DNA of 64,000 nt. Origin: Bombus terrestris (Eukaryota; Arthropoda; Insecta; Hymenoptera; Apidae). How positions within the stretch are numbered: position 1 is the stretch's first letter; the number at the start of each line of letters is the position of its first letter. The DNA lies in assembly GCF_910591885.1 (NCBI RefSeq), contig NC_063276.1:2356001-2420000 (forward strand), in the 5' to 3' direction. Positions 1-12,700 of the stretch are shown piece by piece. Both the position numbers and the translations under genes were made by a program. The notes under the pieces are model-generated. The model ran no database searches. It was not told the DNA's origin and saw only the letters and a program-made list of their open reading frames with translations.

Positions 1-3000
1 TCATCAGCGAGAGTAGCAACCGTTATCGGAAAATAATAATTAAGAATCACGATATCAAAGTATTTTTTAGATGATTCGAATAGTTTTTAACGATTATTGA
101 TAAATCTATTGATCGAGTAAAATTTTCGAAAAAAATTACGATTATCCGATTTTTCTAATAAATATTTCGCAATTCCAAGTATTTACTTTCTATCGTATTT
201 CTAAGAAACGATGTCTCACGAAGCACGCAATATCGCCTCATAGTCTTATCTTTTCTCATTTAAGGATCATTTTCGTAACGTTACAGATGGATAAATCGTG
301 ATGCAACGTTTATTAAATATGATTAGCCGTCTGACTGACACTTTATAATATTTTTAGTTTCCTTCGAAATAAAAAATTCAACAGTTTTTACTGGAAAAAT
401 AGATACCTTTGCGAAAAAAGTGAAAAGTATTTTTGTAAGAAGCTTCGAGAAAAGTATATTGGCGAAAGTGGGGGTACGTATTAAGCGTACGTGCTTGGCT
501 TATCTTTGAGAAATTACCAGAAAATACATGTATATGTATATTTACGTGTCGAAGTGACAGTGTTTAATGGCGAATAATACGAAGCAAGGTAGAATCTTCT
601 GAATATAAAAAGGGAGCAAAGGAGGGCAGGGGTAAACGTGTGCATACTACTAAATTATTTATATTAATATTATAAATCCATTTCAAGTCTGTTTTCTCCA
701 AGCAGAGACTTGAAATTAATTAAATATGTAGAAATTCTGGCGTGTTAATTTTGTATTGTGTTATATTTTCCGTCTCTAAATCGATGCAGATTGTAATTAT
801 AATAATAATAATTGTAATAAATTGATTTATTTATTTTATTTAAATTTCAGAGTTAAAAATTTAGATTTTAAAAAAATGTATCATTATTTATTTATATTTT
901 ATCATGTACCAAATAGGATGCTGTTTCTAATTTATTAAGCGAAATATTTGTTCTTTGTTATGCCGCGAGCCATGAGATTTCGTTTGCTACATCATTCTCA
1001 ATTCCATATGTAAATCAAATCATCGAAGTAGCGCCACGTGTAGATAATAAGAGTTTATCATTAACTCGTAGTAAATAAGTATGCAAATAGATTAAAATTG
1101 AATTACGACGACAGCAATAGATTATGTCGATGCTACGAGAAATTCGATTCTGAGTCGAGCAAATCTCAACGGACCCTCTGATTTTGTCGATGATAATTAA
1201 TTTTGAAAGTACAATTATATCAATTAAACGAAATTAACCGACTATCGGATAAAATACGACAATGACAAATTTTTCATTTTTTTTATTCAATTGTTTCTGG
1301 CCGTAAATTTTGCTGGTACGATGTAGCTGTCAAAGCATTGTAAATCTTTGAAACTTGGTTTTCGAATTTAGATGTGCGTGTGATCGTATCGTTAAATATA
1401 TTTACATCATGGACGAGGTACAAAATTTTGTTTGTGTTACCGTCTACGATATTCTTTCGTTGAACGTCTTTTTACAGATGAAATGCATATGTTAGATCGA
1501 TGTGGTCAAGTGTTAATAACTATAATTAAAAAATAAAGTAAGAGATAAATGTCAGAACTCGGAACAGCACTGGCAAGACTTCCCCTGGCGTAGGAGTTCC
1601 ATTTGATTCTCTCTGCATAGCAGTACAGTGAGCATTAAGGGGCCGAAATCTCGAGATCCTAAATCAACTATTATAATTGCCTAAGTTCCACACATATCTA
1701 GTCTGTGGTGTTATCTCCAATTATCTTTCGAATATTTCTCGTAAAAATTGATTCTATAATCGATACTTTATTAAATTATCGTAATTAAATATTATGAATA
1801 ATTAATAATGTAGAAATTCGTGAGGACCGATGCTTCTGATTAGATATTATGTCACGTTACATAAAAATTAGCATCATTTTTATTTGCTTTTTGTTCTGCG
1901 TGAATTTTTATCGCATGGAATATCATATTGAAATATAACAAGATAAAATATACATAGTAGTAACTAATTGACACTGAGGCGTGACATTTATAATCGAACG
2001 TATTATTTGCTCGTATTGTGGATTATTAATTACAAATTACATTGCCTGTCACATAATTTAATTGTTTGATTATGCATTAGTTACTAAATGGATACATAGG
2101 CAGTTATGAATAAAATAATAATGACACTTGCAATTTGCAAAAAATATGTATTATAAGAAAAGATAAATTGTACCATGTATAGCGATCTTTATCGTAAATA
2201 TATGTTTATAAGTATTATATTGGAAATTAATTTGTTTCGTTTACTTCACTTATGAATTTCACGACTTATACCATATTACATTATTAGAACGATGGCAAAT
2301 CTTTTTCCACAAACTATCTTCTGAAATTATAAGCAAGTGTTGAAATTATTTTTCGAATATTCATATCGCACAGTATAATTTTAATAACGAAAGAGCGTTT
2401 CGTTGCTAGCCTCACTTAGCTTTTTGAATTTACGATCGAAAATACGTAGAATCAGATCTGAATCGTCTTGAAACATTGCATATTTAAGTATCATTCATTT
2501 TTCAATTGTATATTTTTTACTACATGTTTTTTGTTAACTTAGTCATTAACTTAGACCTTGCAGTAAACAGCGAGTGTTATTACATCAGCTAGCAAAATAA
2601 TTATTACTCTATGCAAGTGCGTATTTGAAAAAGAAATTTTTTAAAAAGAACTAATCTCTAAAGAATTGAATTTTCGTTTTTTCTTTTCTTTTTTAATTCG
2701 TCACTCAAAATCATTGAATCTCTCCTCGTCAAATTTGTTTCTATCTTCTATCGTTTTAACACTGCGGTTTGTTGAAGTTGCATTGGATGCTCCGTGTACT
2801 TTATATCGTAATTACTTAAATGTATGACCTTCTGACCAATTTCGATGACCTACGTTGTCTTGGTCATCGCTCTGAACAACTTTTCCCTATACATGTTACC
2901 ACCGCTCAGCCTCAGTTTCCGAAATATTCACAAGAAACTTGTTAAACTTTACAAATGCATATGTTGAATTTTGATCAGAAGTTGGAAATATTTTCGCCAT

Positions 3001-3536
3001 CGTACCATCGTCAAAATCATGTCGTTGGAATAAAAGCTCTGCTACGTATCCCATATCAGGTTGCCATTCGTTCGCATTTTCCCGGATTTGTGCTAGTTTT
3101 TAATGTGTCCGGGGAAATTTTCTGTAGCGAACAGGGTTTCCCGATACTCGGTCCTTGTCCAAACCGGTGGCCTCGACAATCATCCTTGTCATCGTGCTAT
3201 ACGTACGTTGCAAGCGGTAATCTACCACGTGTAAGACGCACTATACTCATGCACTGGATAGCAACGTGTTTGTTTTTCTAGGGGTGATTTTCTTCAAGTG
3301 TCGCGTTCGCATCAGACGCATCAGAAGCAGTCTAAATATAAACGCAGTGCTATCCGGCTATAATTTATTTATAATTTACAAAAGTTTTTATCTTGCGATA
3401 TCGGACCTGATCTAAAAAATAGTCAAAAGCGTCTGGGTTTGAAATGGAAAAGTCCGAGATTCCAATGCACTCTATCCTATGCATAATCCCACATAATGTA
3501 ACGCGCGAGTCCCATAACGAGGAACATTATAATATA

Positions 3537-3617
3537 TTGGATTGGCAACTAGGTGATTGCGGATTTTGTCAATACCACCTAATAACAAACTCCGCAATCA
3601 CTTAGTTGCCAACCTAA
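3537..3617. mobile_element. Palindromic mariner-type MITE (two facing terminal repeats)
   Basis: The two halves are about 35 bp inverted repeats, matching at about 30 of 35 positions, separated by roughly 11 bp. The right end read outward-in starts TTAGGTTGGCAACTAAG and the left end starts TTGGATTGGCAACTAGG. Such TTAGGTTGG-type ends are characteristic of mariner-family transposons. A TA dinucleotide flanks each side (3535-3536 and 3618-3619), as expected for the TA target duplication of Tc1/mariner elements. No transposase is present, so this is a deletion derivative or MITE. The palindrome continues into the flanking AT-rich sequence (ATTATAATATA on the left and its complement on the right), so it probably entered a palindromic target. 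Confidence 0.75.
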
Positions 3618-4250
3618 TATATTATAATAGCTCGTATCTGGCCGCGCAATTTCCGTATTCTGCGCGTACGCCTTAGTGTCCGGATCAACAAAATTAGTCT
3701 CATGTATAACTCTTTGGATTGAAACAGCTGTAAAATCTACAAGATTCCGATACTACTGTCGTATCCGATTTAACACACCTTCGCACAACACTAATTGTAA
3801 AATATGTTCTTCCAACATTTAAACGTTAGTTTTTCACGATCAAATTTCATTGGTTTACTGCGCTTCATACAATTCATCGCGACGTGAATTACTTTCAATC
3901 AGAATCTGTACCAACTTATCGTAATTGTTACGTACAAATTTAGAAACTCGTACGATTTTATTTTAAATTGAACAGAAGCTTTTCGTGCATGCAAGAAGAA
4001 GTTGCTTGGAACAATAACACGGGCAATATGTTCTAAGCTTATTGAGATAGACTCATTGAGATAAACTTATTGAGAAGGCCAAACTACATCGTCCTCTTCC
4101 TGTCGTGTACATGAGTTTTATTTTCGACGATTTTTTATTTATTGTCGCTACGTTTTAACGAATATACTAAGAAACTTATATTTAACTTGTTGCGTCTAAA
4201 GTTAAATCAGCGACAAATTAAAAGCTCATGGAACCACGAAACCATTCTAT

Positions 4251-4308
4251 ATGCAAATTATCTATGCAAATCTATCTATGTGCAAAAGTCTACACGCAAA
4301 TATGCATG
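4251..4308 (+). promoter_or_regulatory. Cluster of octamer-like (POU) motifs
   Basis: Two perfect ATGCAAAT octamers lie 13 bp apart (4251-4258 and 4264-4271). They are followed by the related GTGCAAAA and ACGCAAATATGCAT within 60 bp. The octamer is the known binding motif of POU-homeodomain factors. The cluster lies about 2.5 kb upstream of the transporter's first coding exon. Function is inferred from motif content only. Confidence 0.3.
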
Positions 4309-6740
4309 GTCTTGACCATTATTTTTCAAGAGATTTTCAATACTTTGGTCGAATCTTAATTAGAACCGTCCAAATTGTCCTGGAATTCATCACCGCCTCA
4401 CGAATCCTGCACTGGCCTTACGAATATCTGTAGCTTCGTGAGGATTTAACCTTGTAACGATGGATGCACGTTCGATGATAGTTTTTTATATCCTTTTAGG
4501 TCACTACACGAAGACCTTGAGAAATTCAGATTCAACAATGTCTTGACTCAACAATCCAATTGTTCACTTTGAACCGTATCGTTAATTATATTACTTCGAT
4601 AAAAATACAGCTGAAATAGTTGTTGATCTTTCGTACGTTTAGTTAGTGTTTTACCACTTACGTTATGAATCAAATAACCGAGTTGATGGGAAAATTTATG
4701 TCAGCCACGGTTTAATTATTCACCTCGGTTTTTTCCATCTTCTTTGTAAATAACCTCTCTTGTAAGAAGATTAGGAGTGTGTATGCAAAATATACGACCG
4801 TATCAGCGAAAAAAGAAGCGATGCAGAGATTCAGCGATCGTCAAACAAAGAAACGGAATTTTCCCTAGTGTGTTTTTTTATTATTAAGGCTTGGCGAATT
4901 TAATGAAACGTTGTCAAAACCTTCCCACAGGATTAGGAAACAAATTAGTTCGTATAGTGCACGCGATATGTCTGTATATCATTGTTTATCTTGATAAGTT
5001 TGAACGACAAATAGTATTCCGACGAACATTTCCGACGTGATGTCTAAAAGTACGTCATGGGGAATTGTTATCGGAAATGTCAAAAATTAGTAGAACAATT
5101 AACTTAAATTAGGTTGGGGGTCTGAAATTCAGTATTACGTGAATCATTTGGAAAACACTAATTACGTAACTACCGGTGAAGCAGCTTAATTTTGCGATGG
5201 AAACGAACAATTTGTTCAATTGTCCTTTGATTGATACGAGGATACTGATAAATCCTCGATATCATCGAATAACTTTGTTGCGGTGTTTGTGGAATGCTGA
5301 ATGCATATACGAAGTTTATGTCGTATAAATAAAGCAAGAAGGCTGGAACTGAAAGGAACCTTCGATCTAAAATTTTTGTCTTATCTCATTTCGTAGAAAT
5401 TTATCTCGGATAATTGTTAAATTTACTGCAGATAGCGACATATCAAGTTGTGTTGTTTATCTATGAGGACGATGCTAATTACATAGATATTTGCGTAACT
5501 TTCTTTTTTCAAATACTTTGTTTTAATTTCGTAAGGTTAAGTAACGTTGTCGTTAATTTCTTTATTTAAAAACTGAACATTTTTATCAGTTATGCAATAC
5601 TTAAATTACAGCATTTATTATCAAAGGACGTTCTAAACTAACCGCGCTAAAAAAATGTGACACTTTTTGATAAGAAAGAAAGGAAGAAATCATCGTATTT
5701 TTAACGCGTCTAAAGCAAAAGCACGCAAGAATAAAGCGGTAAAATCGTATCAATCGTGGAAAATCATTCAGCTTTGCTTCGATTACGTTCCTTTTATACT
5801 ATATAAAATCTTTTCCATAATACAGCTCATTTTCGTTAAACAGTATTTTTCATTAGAAAATAATCGCGTTACGTTTAGCCATTAAGTAGTTTTCCACGAC
5901 GAATCAAAGTATAACTTCGAACTTTGTTTAACAGTTCTTTGTGCCTCTTGAATTCCTTATAACGTTATCAAAAAACGACCACGACCTCTGGAAGACCATA
6001 TTTACACTTACAATTCGTGGCAACGTGGACAAGTCGAGTACCAAACAGCATAGCTTTCGCATCGACGCTGCTAGTATTATTTTAGCAATTGTTTCTTAAT
6101 ATCGCGTTAATATCAGTGTTACTAAGGGTAATCGACGTCCTAATTGGATACGAACGAGTAGACAGGAAAAAATACTCTGCATCTTGGATACAGGCGGTGG
6201 ACAGTTTTGAAATAGGTAAAATAGAGATGTTGAGAAGATGAAACACGATGGCGGATCGACCGATGTGGCAGTGCGGGTGGAATCGAATCTTTTTTGTCTA
6301 TCGCTCGTACGATTCGCCTCGATAACCTGTTTCGCCCCACCAGGGCGAATTTACATACACGTCGCAGGTGACTTTTGCGTTTGTCTGATTTTAGCGCGAA
6401 TTGTAGTTTCGCGACAGGCATGTGCAGTGCATGCAGCTGAAATTACGCTCAGTTTTTCCGTCTCTTCACGGTGCACGTTGCAGTTGCTACAAGCGCGCAA
6501 CCATCGCCTCTTTTCCGCTTTGTTTTTTCCTCCCTTTCTTTTCTTACCTCCCTTTTTCTCCTTTTTATCCTCCGTTTTCTCTATTTTCGTAAAGAAAAAG
6601 AAACAGAGTAATCGTCGTTCGCCGCAACGATTTCGCGCGTGTGTAAGAGAGAAAGAGAGTTCTCCCCTTTGACAGCTGTTTCGCTAACTGATTGGCTCAA
6701 GACACAAAATCACAGGAGGCGGAGGAAAACAGGATATTTA

Positions 6741-6765
6741 ATGAATCCGTCGGCGAAGTACAGCG
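6741..6765 (+). CDS. First coding exon of the SV2-like transporter (MNPSAKYS + 1 nt)
   Basis: The short exon reads MNPSAKYS and ends in phase 1 at a strong donor (AGCG|GTAAGT). Joined to the acceptor at 10710 it gives YSGEDVKSEESGPVDFER, with the shared glycine codon made across the junction. It is the first ATG in a frame that is open upstream but lacks an earlier ATG. The 3.9 kb intron that follows makes this the least certain exon of the gene: an alternative first exon could lie between 6766 and 10709. Confidence 0.6.
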
Positions 6766-9700
6766 GTAAGTTTGTAAAGGAGTTGTATTTGTGTTTTCTT
6801 TTCTTTTTTGGTGGCAGGACATATTTTTGCTACTTTCTTTCTATTTTGCCGTTTTGTCAATGTCGCATTTTCAATCGCGTTTTAATCGAAAATCCTAACG
6901 TTTACGAAAATTAATATCGTTAACGTAAAAGTTTAATATTTGTCGATTAAACAATTTGAAATAAACACAGCGCCACATACCTATGCGGCTGTCGTTGGTT
7001 CAGCGACTATTCCAATTTCCAATTAATCGTAACAGATAATTAAACGAATTCACGATCGTCGCCCTTGCCATTCATCGGATTGAATAACTGCATGATTTTT
7101 CCAATTTTTTTGCCGCGAGAAATCTTTACTTCGCTCGAATCTTTTTTGCATATCGGGCGGAAAATCGACCGAGGACCGCGACGTAACTCGTGCCGCAAAT
7201 TCACAGGCCAGTGAAAAACTAGTAAAAGAATTTAATTTTGGAAATATGAAAATGTGGGAACGGTGTCGTAAACGTTGCACAGAAAAGTTAGCGAGGAATT
7301 AACACATGAATAATGTTTTTCCTTCCGTTTATCACATTTATCATGAACCAGGCTGAAAAGCGAAGAAATCACGTATTGCGTGCGACACGAATTATTTCAA
7401 AAGTCACGTAAAACTGTAACTTTCTCGCTTTTGTTGGATTTGATTTGAAACGTCTACCTGAATAAACGCGCGAAGCGTTGCTTTTACACCAAAGATCGTA
7501 TCACGGATTGAAGTATGAGTAGTAAATACCTTGTTATTGCTATCCTAAGATTGTAGTAATTATCGTAATTTTAAAAAAGTAGACAACATAGATTATATTT
7601 AAATTTCAAATGATCGATCAGCCAATTCAACCGATTCAATGACATATTTACTTTTATACGTATTAATTCTCAAACCTGTTTCGATTACCGCTCATCAATT
7701 AACTGATGTAACTACTTTACGCAATCACTCGATCCTGGAATTTAATATCGATGCTATAATAAAATAAACAAAGAAACGATTGCGAAAATACAATGGCATT
7801 GGAAAACTATAAACTTCATTCACGTTGTACTTATTATCGGAAATACTATTTCGCGGAGAGATCTCATACAAGTCCGATGATCTCAACTGCTTTTACTCCA
7901 ACACCGTTTCTCTTTCATTTTCGGAATATTTCTTTCTTCTATCGATATTTTGTTCAAATATTATACGAATAATATAAAAACTTAACCGAAAGTGTACGAA
8001 CTCGCATCTGCCAATGTTATCCCAACGTTGCTCAAACGTCGTTTCATCGCAATATCTTACATTCGATTTACGCGTTTGCCGGCATTTTTCATTAGATCGT
8101 TTGATCGTTTAAAGTTTAACCTAATCTTTTGCGAAAGCGTCACGGTCGTGTCGCTTCAAAATATACCGTGCACTGCTCGAGAAAAGTTCCGCGGGAGGAA
8201 TTGGGCGCCGTCGATTGGATATTTCTGACAGACTCGACACGATCATAAAGATAAGCGCACGTATTGACCAAAAGTGTCATATACGCAAATAAAAGGATAT
8301 AACAACGCGTGACGGTGAGCGATAGTGAACAATACCTCCCTTGCCTCTGTGTCGCACCGCGAAACTTCTTTCCAGCAGAGCACTGTACATACCTGTGATT
8401 ACAATATTCAAATATTATTATCTGATCGATTACCTGACAATGATCATTGCGATTACGAAACTGAAGCAGCACATATATGTATATACCGATAACTAGGTGA
8501 TAATCATTTGCATATGATAAATGCCCCAGCAATAGAAGGATAGTAGGTTTATTAATATTTATTTTCATAGAACATGACGCTACTTCCCCTTGCGATATTA
8601 CGGAATTTTCCTTCATTATCGAATGCACCTAACAGATTTACGGTTTCCCAATGCACTGTAAGTAACTATGTATATTTGCTTCGTGACAACCAGATGGAAT
8701 ACTCGGGCTGTATGTTTATAGCGTTTAATTACACGACGTTAAAGAATGAAACTGAAAAACGAATTGCTGGTCAATCGTTCGCCAACAACGTTTATTTGAC
8801 TCCGTCGACATGAAAGACCACATGGGGATAAATATCTTATTGCGACTGCTACTTGGGAAATGCTCGTTCAAACGACCGGTTTTTCATTGTATATGTAACA
8901 TGTTAGCAAATAATTTTCATAAACAAGCATAAGCGACAGACCGACACACGTACCCTGGACGAATCGTTACGAAAATATTTTTCGATATTTCCTGATAATC
9001 TGCATCCCGTATTCCAGTTCGTATCACACGTGTATCGTAAGAATACGTGCCGATTTGTTTTCGAGACGAACACGACGAACGTGTTAAATCGATATTTTGA
9101 TTTTTATACCACTTGTACTCTCGCTTTCACAGAATATGAGAAACCCGTTAGATTTGAAAAGATTAACAAATATACATATTTAGATCGGCCGAGAATTTTT
9201 AATTCGAATTACATCAAATAAATTACAATTGTTTCGTAGACAGCGTGGAAAACAGAAATCTCTAACAATAATTCATAATATTTTAATACACGTGACGCGA
9301 GATTATTTTTATATCTTTAAATTTGTATATCTGCCTTCAGGGGCATGTCAATCATAATTAAAATTGCTTATTCACGTAATTAATATGGTTCATTGTTCTT
9401 CCATTCAATACCGTGAAACACGATGTTAAATGTCATAACTATGTATATATTCCTTTAAATGAAAACATTTATTCGTTCCTTTCTCGTTTGATAAGCTCTA
9501 CTTACAATCGCGCCACATTTTTTAAACGTGATACAGTACATAAAAATTGCTGCATCGAAAAGTATTTTTTAATATCCTAATTATGAAAAAGAACGTATAC
9601 CAAAATACTGTATAAGTACTAATATAAATAACCATTAATGTAATATCAATATAAATACTAAAATATTCACTAGACGAGTAATTGACCAAAGTAAAGTTTC

Positions 9701-12700
9701 GCACACGATTATCGTGCAAAAGCAGATACGTAATAAACATACATTTGCAAGATAATGAAAATAAAAGTAAAATAAATTATAAAAGAAGGAACGAACGAAT
9801 ACGAAATATAAAAATAGAATCTATGTATATGCGGACGTGTAATACACACGCAATACAATATACAGGAATTTGGAAAATTTCAAACACTATGTGTTTATAC
9901 ATTTTTTCTACGGATACATGGAATTAACGAGCTACCATCAATGTAAACAAGTATTCTACTTGAACTATTGTTGAATTTGCTAATTCTTCAGTTAGACTTT
10001 CTCGGCCATCGTCTCACCATTAAATCTAGTCATTGTCAAACATTTACAGTGTTATAGTGATCAATTTTCACTAAATGCTATCAGCTGCAAGTTGCTTGCA
10101 TTTTCTCTTCTTATTCGAATAAATATCATTCTTATATGATATGATTCTATCGTACTTTAATTACGTTCGCAAATATTTTTTGCCAAACTTTTCACAATTG
10201 TAAATCGTAATTTATAATAAAGCGGCGAGTGAAACATCTTTAGTGAAAATCCGTCGCTCGTTGACGATAATTCGATTATTGCTATAATAAATATTACCTA
10301 TTGCCAGCCTGTAACGTAAACGTTTACACAAATCGTGTTTAGCAACGACAAATACCGTGAAATTAAAGTAACTAAGTACTGATTAAATATCATAAAATGT
10401 AACTAACGTCAAATTTATAAATTGTTAAACTCTATGTTTGTAAACGTTCATTTACAGAGAGAATATAATCCTAAGCAATCCTTTTTTTTTTATCGTTAAA
10501 TTACTAACTCCAATCGTTAATAGTAATAATTTATTTTATTAAACGTATTACGCGAATAATGGTGTTTAAGCGATTCTTCGATTTGCTTTCAATGTTTAGC
10601 TACAAATATTTGCGATGTACGTTATTTTGCTGCTTTACAACGTTACTATAATAATATAGGAAACTTATCGTAGAAGATCAATAATCGTGTACTGTGTGTC
10701 TTGCTATAGGTGAAGACGTAAAGTCTGAGGAGTCTGGTCCCGTAGATTTCGAACGAGCAATAACTAATGCCGGTAAGCATATATCGATGTTTTTATTCCG
10801 CGCTCTCACTTAAAACAACGTCTTATGCTCCATCAATCGCTATCGCGCGTTTAACATTCGGAAAAAGAAACGTGTAAAAATTCCAGACGACCTAATAGCT
10901 TATTTTGCTTTTATCTTTCGAAACTATTAAATCCTGAACGATGCATATACACGTATATAATTACCGAAACAACTATACAAATTAAAAAGGAAATAAATAT
11001 TCCTACGTAACGTTCCAAGAGCTTCGAGTTGTTCGTTTTCCCAAAGAATTTTTATTTTCTTTCCCTTTCGTAACATTTACGAAATAAACGAACAAAACGA
11101 TGTCCCTCTTTCAAAGTATCACATCGAAACGAGCATCTTTTCTAAGGATAAAGAAAAGCAAACGGTCAGGAATATCATATATATATATATATAGAGAGAG
11201 AGGGAGGGAGAGAGAGATAGAAATCCGACTTAAAATTGAATCCAATCGAATGACTTTCCTTGGAATCTTTCATCGATCGAACGACGTCTGCCACTCTTCC
11301 ATGTACACGTAAAATTTGTCGACAGGCTATGGAAAATTCAACTACTTGTTGCTGTTGGCCGTGTTACCCGCTAGTTTCTCCAGTATTTTCTCGTCATCGG
11401 CGATGTCGTACGTGTTACCATCGGCCGAGTGCGACTTGAAGCTCACCATGTTCGACAAGGGTCTACTCAACTCGATGACGTTCGCAGGTGGTATATTCAT
11501 TTATTGGCGTAATCACGTAACCGCGACTGTAATTACAGGTTGAGCTTAAGACACAGAGAGTCAAAGCGCGCATTTGGTACGCTTCGAGTTTCTGGTTAGA
11601 ACACACATGGTGTACGCTATGGACACGTTAGGGAATGTATTTGTACGAGTACGGACATGGTAATTAAATGACACACTCTTGTACTTCATCGTGCATTGGT
11701 TACGTGATTCGCGTGGGCAACGATTTTGAGCGATGATTTTCAAGCAACGAGAAATCGCGTTCGCGATTGGCGAGCGATCGCTCGACTCGTAATTTAAAAT
11801 TGCTTCCGTCTTTATTTCTACTGTAACGTAATTTAGATTGTCGATTGTTTGCCAGGTAAGAGAGCAAGACTTTGAAAAGGTCTCTTTATCGGGTTTGTGA
11901 TGTTGGGAATTTTTTTAAGAAAAAGAGAGTGGATTATTTTATGACCTGTTTAAGATTATTGCAAATTAAAAGTCCAAACCGCATTGTTTACCGCATTCGT
12001 TATCGTACGATCGATTCGAATCAGAAACGAAGAGATACTTTACGAGTTTCTAATTTTTAATCTCTGTTATACATAATATTTTCCAGTAACGGAATTTCTC
12101 GTTTCAAATATGTACATATTTTATTAGTGTTCATACGCAGAGTGTACTCTTTCCTTTATTCGATCGAGTGAATTCCGATTATAAAAATTTTGTACGAAAC
12201 TAACGATATGATTAAAGAATTCGAAAGATGTAAGTGCGATGAAATTAGCAAAAGTACATGGTGTTGGACCATGGTGTGGACCACCACGGTCACAGTCGGA
12301 AAACAAAAACACGATCTAAAGCACGTCGATCCCTGTGATGCATGCAACAGTAGAAAAACCGTAAATATACCGATGCAATGAAATGATCTCATTGCGATAA
12401 AAACGATAATAACGACGAGTTTATGCAAATGGAAACAACAAACGAAAGTGGTAAAGAAGAGATTCCTTCTCGTACCGAAGCATTCGTGACGTTCGAAAAA
12501 AGAACTTGGATGATTCGAAATGGAAAAAGAATGTAACCCTATGCAGTTTCTTGCGTTGAAACAATTATATGACTTAGCAACTGAAAAGATATTGGATCCA
12601 TAAATACTTGAAGAAACTATCAATTAATCTTAAACTGTATTTGAGTAAATGAAATTTCATATCCAGAAAAGTGATTGTTCTATTATCCGGAAATTTCATT

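Larger units (their letters stand above)
1..6740. other. Non-coding region upstream of the transporter gene
   Basis: AT-rich DNA with no reading frame that I can assign to a protein family. The longest ATG-initiated frame (2955-3281, +, 108 codons) lies in a slightly GC-richer patch. It shows no recognisable domain and no splice-site support, so I leave it uncalled. The region contains the palindromic mariner-type element at 3537-3617 and the octamer cluster at 4251-4308. The stretch 6400-6740 is pyrimidine-rich and just precedes the first coding exon of the transporter, so it probably includes its 5' UTR. A TATA-like string occurs near 603-611, but no transcript can be tied to it. Confidence 0.6.

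Noticed and set aside
2955..3281. 108-codon ATG-initiated plus-strand frame
   Set aside because: No recognisable domain, no splice partners and no supporting context. Frames of this length arise by chance in this window.
5107..5140. A single TTAGGTTGGGGG string resembling a mariner end
   Set aside because: No facing partner end or convincing TA-bounded element was found, so it is too short to call.
8140..8628. 162-codon minus-strand frame in transporter intron 1
   Set aside because: No family match by eye, and it lies antisense inside an intron with no splice support.
12156..12623. 155-codon minus-strand frame and opposing Cys-rich plus-strand frame
   Set aside because: Neither links to the transporter by splice phase, and the composition is low-complexity and hydrophobic. 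It may be a decayed element but that is not supportable.
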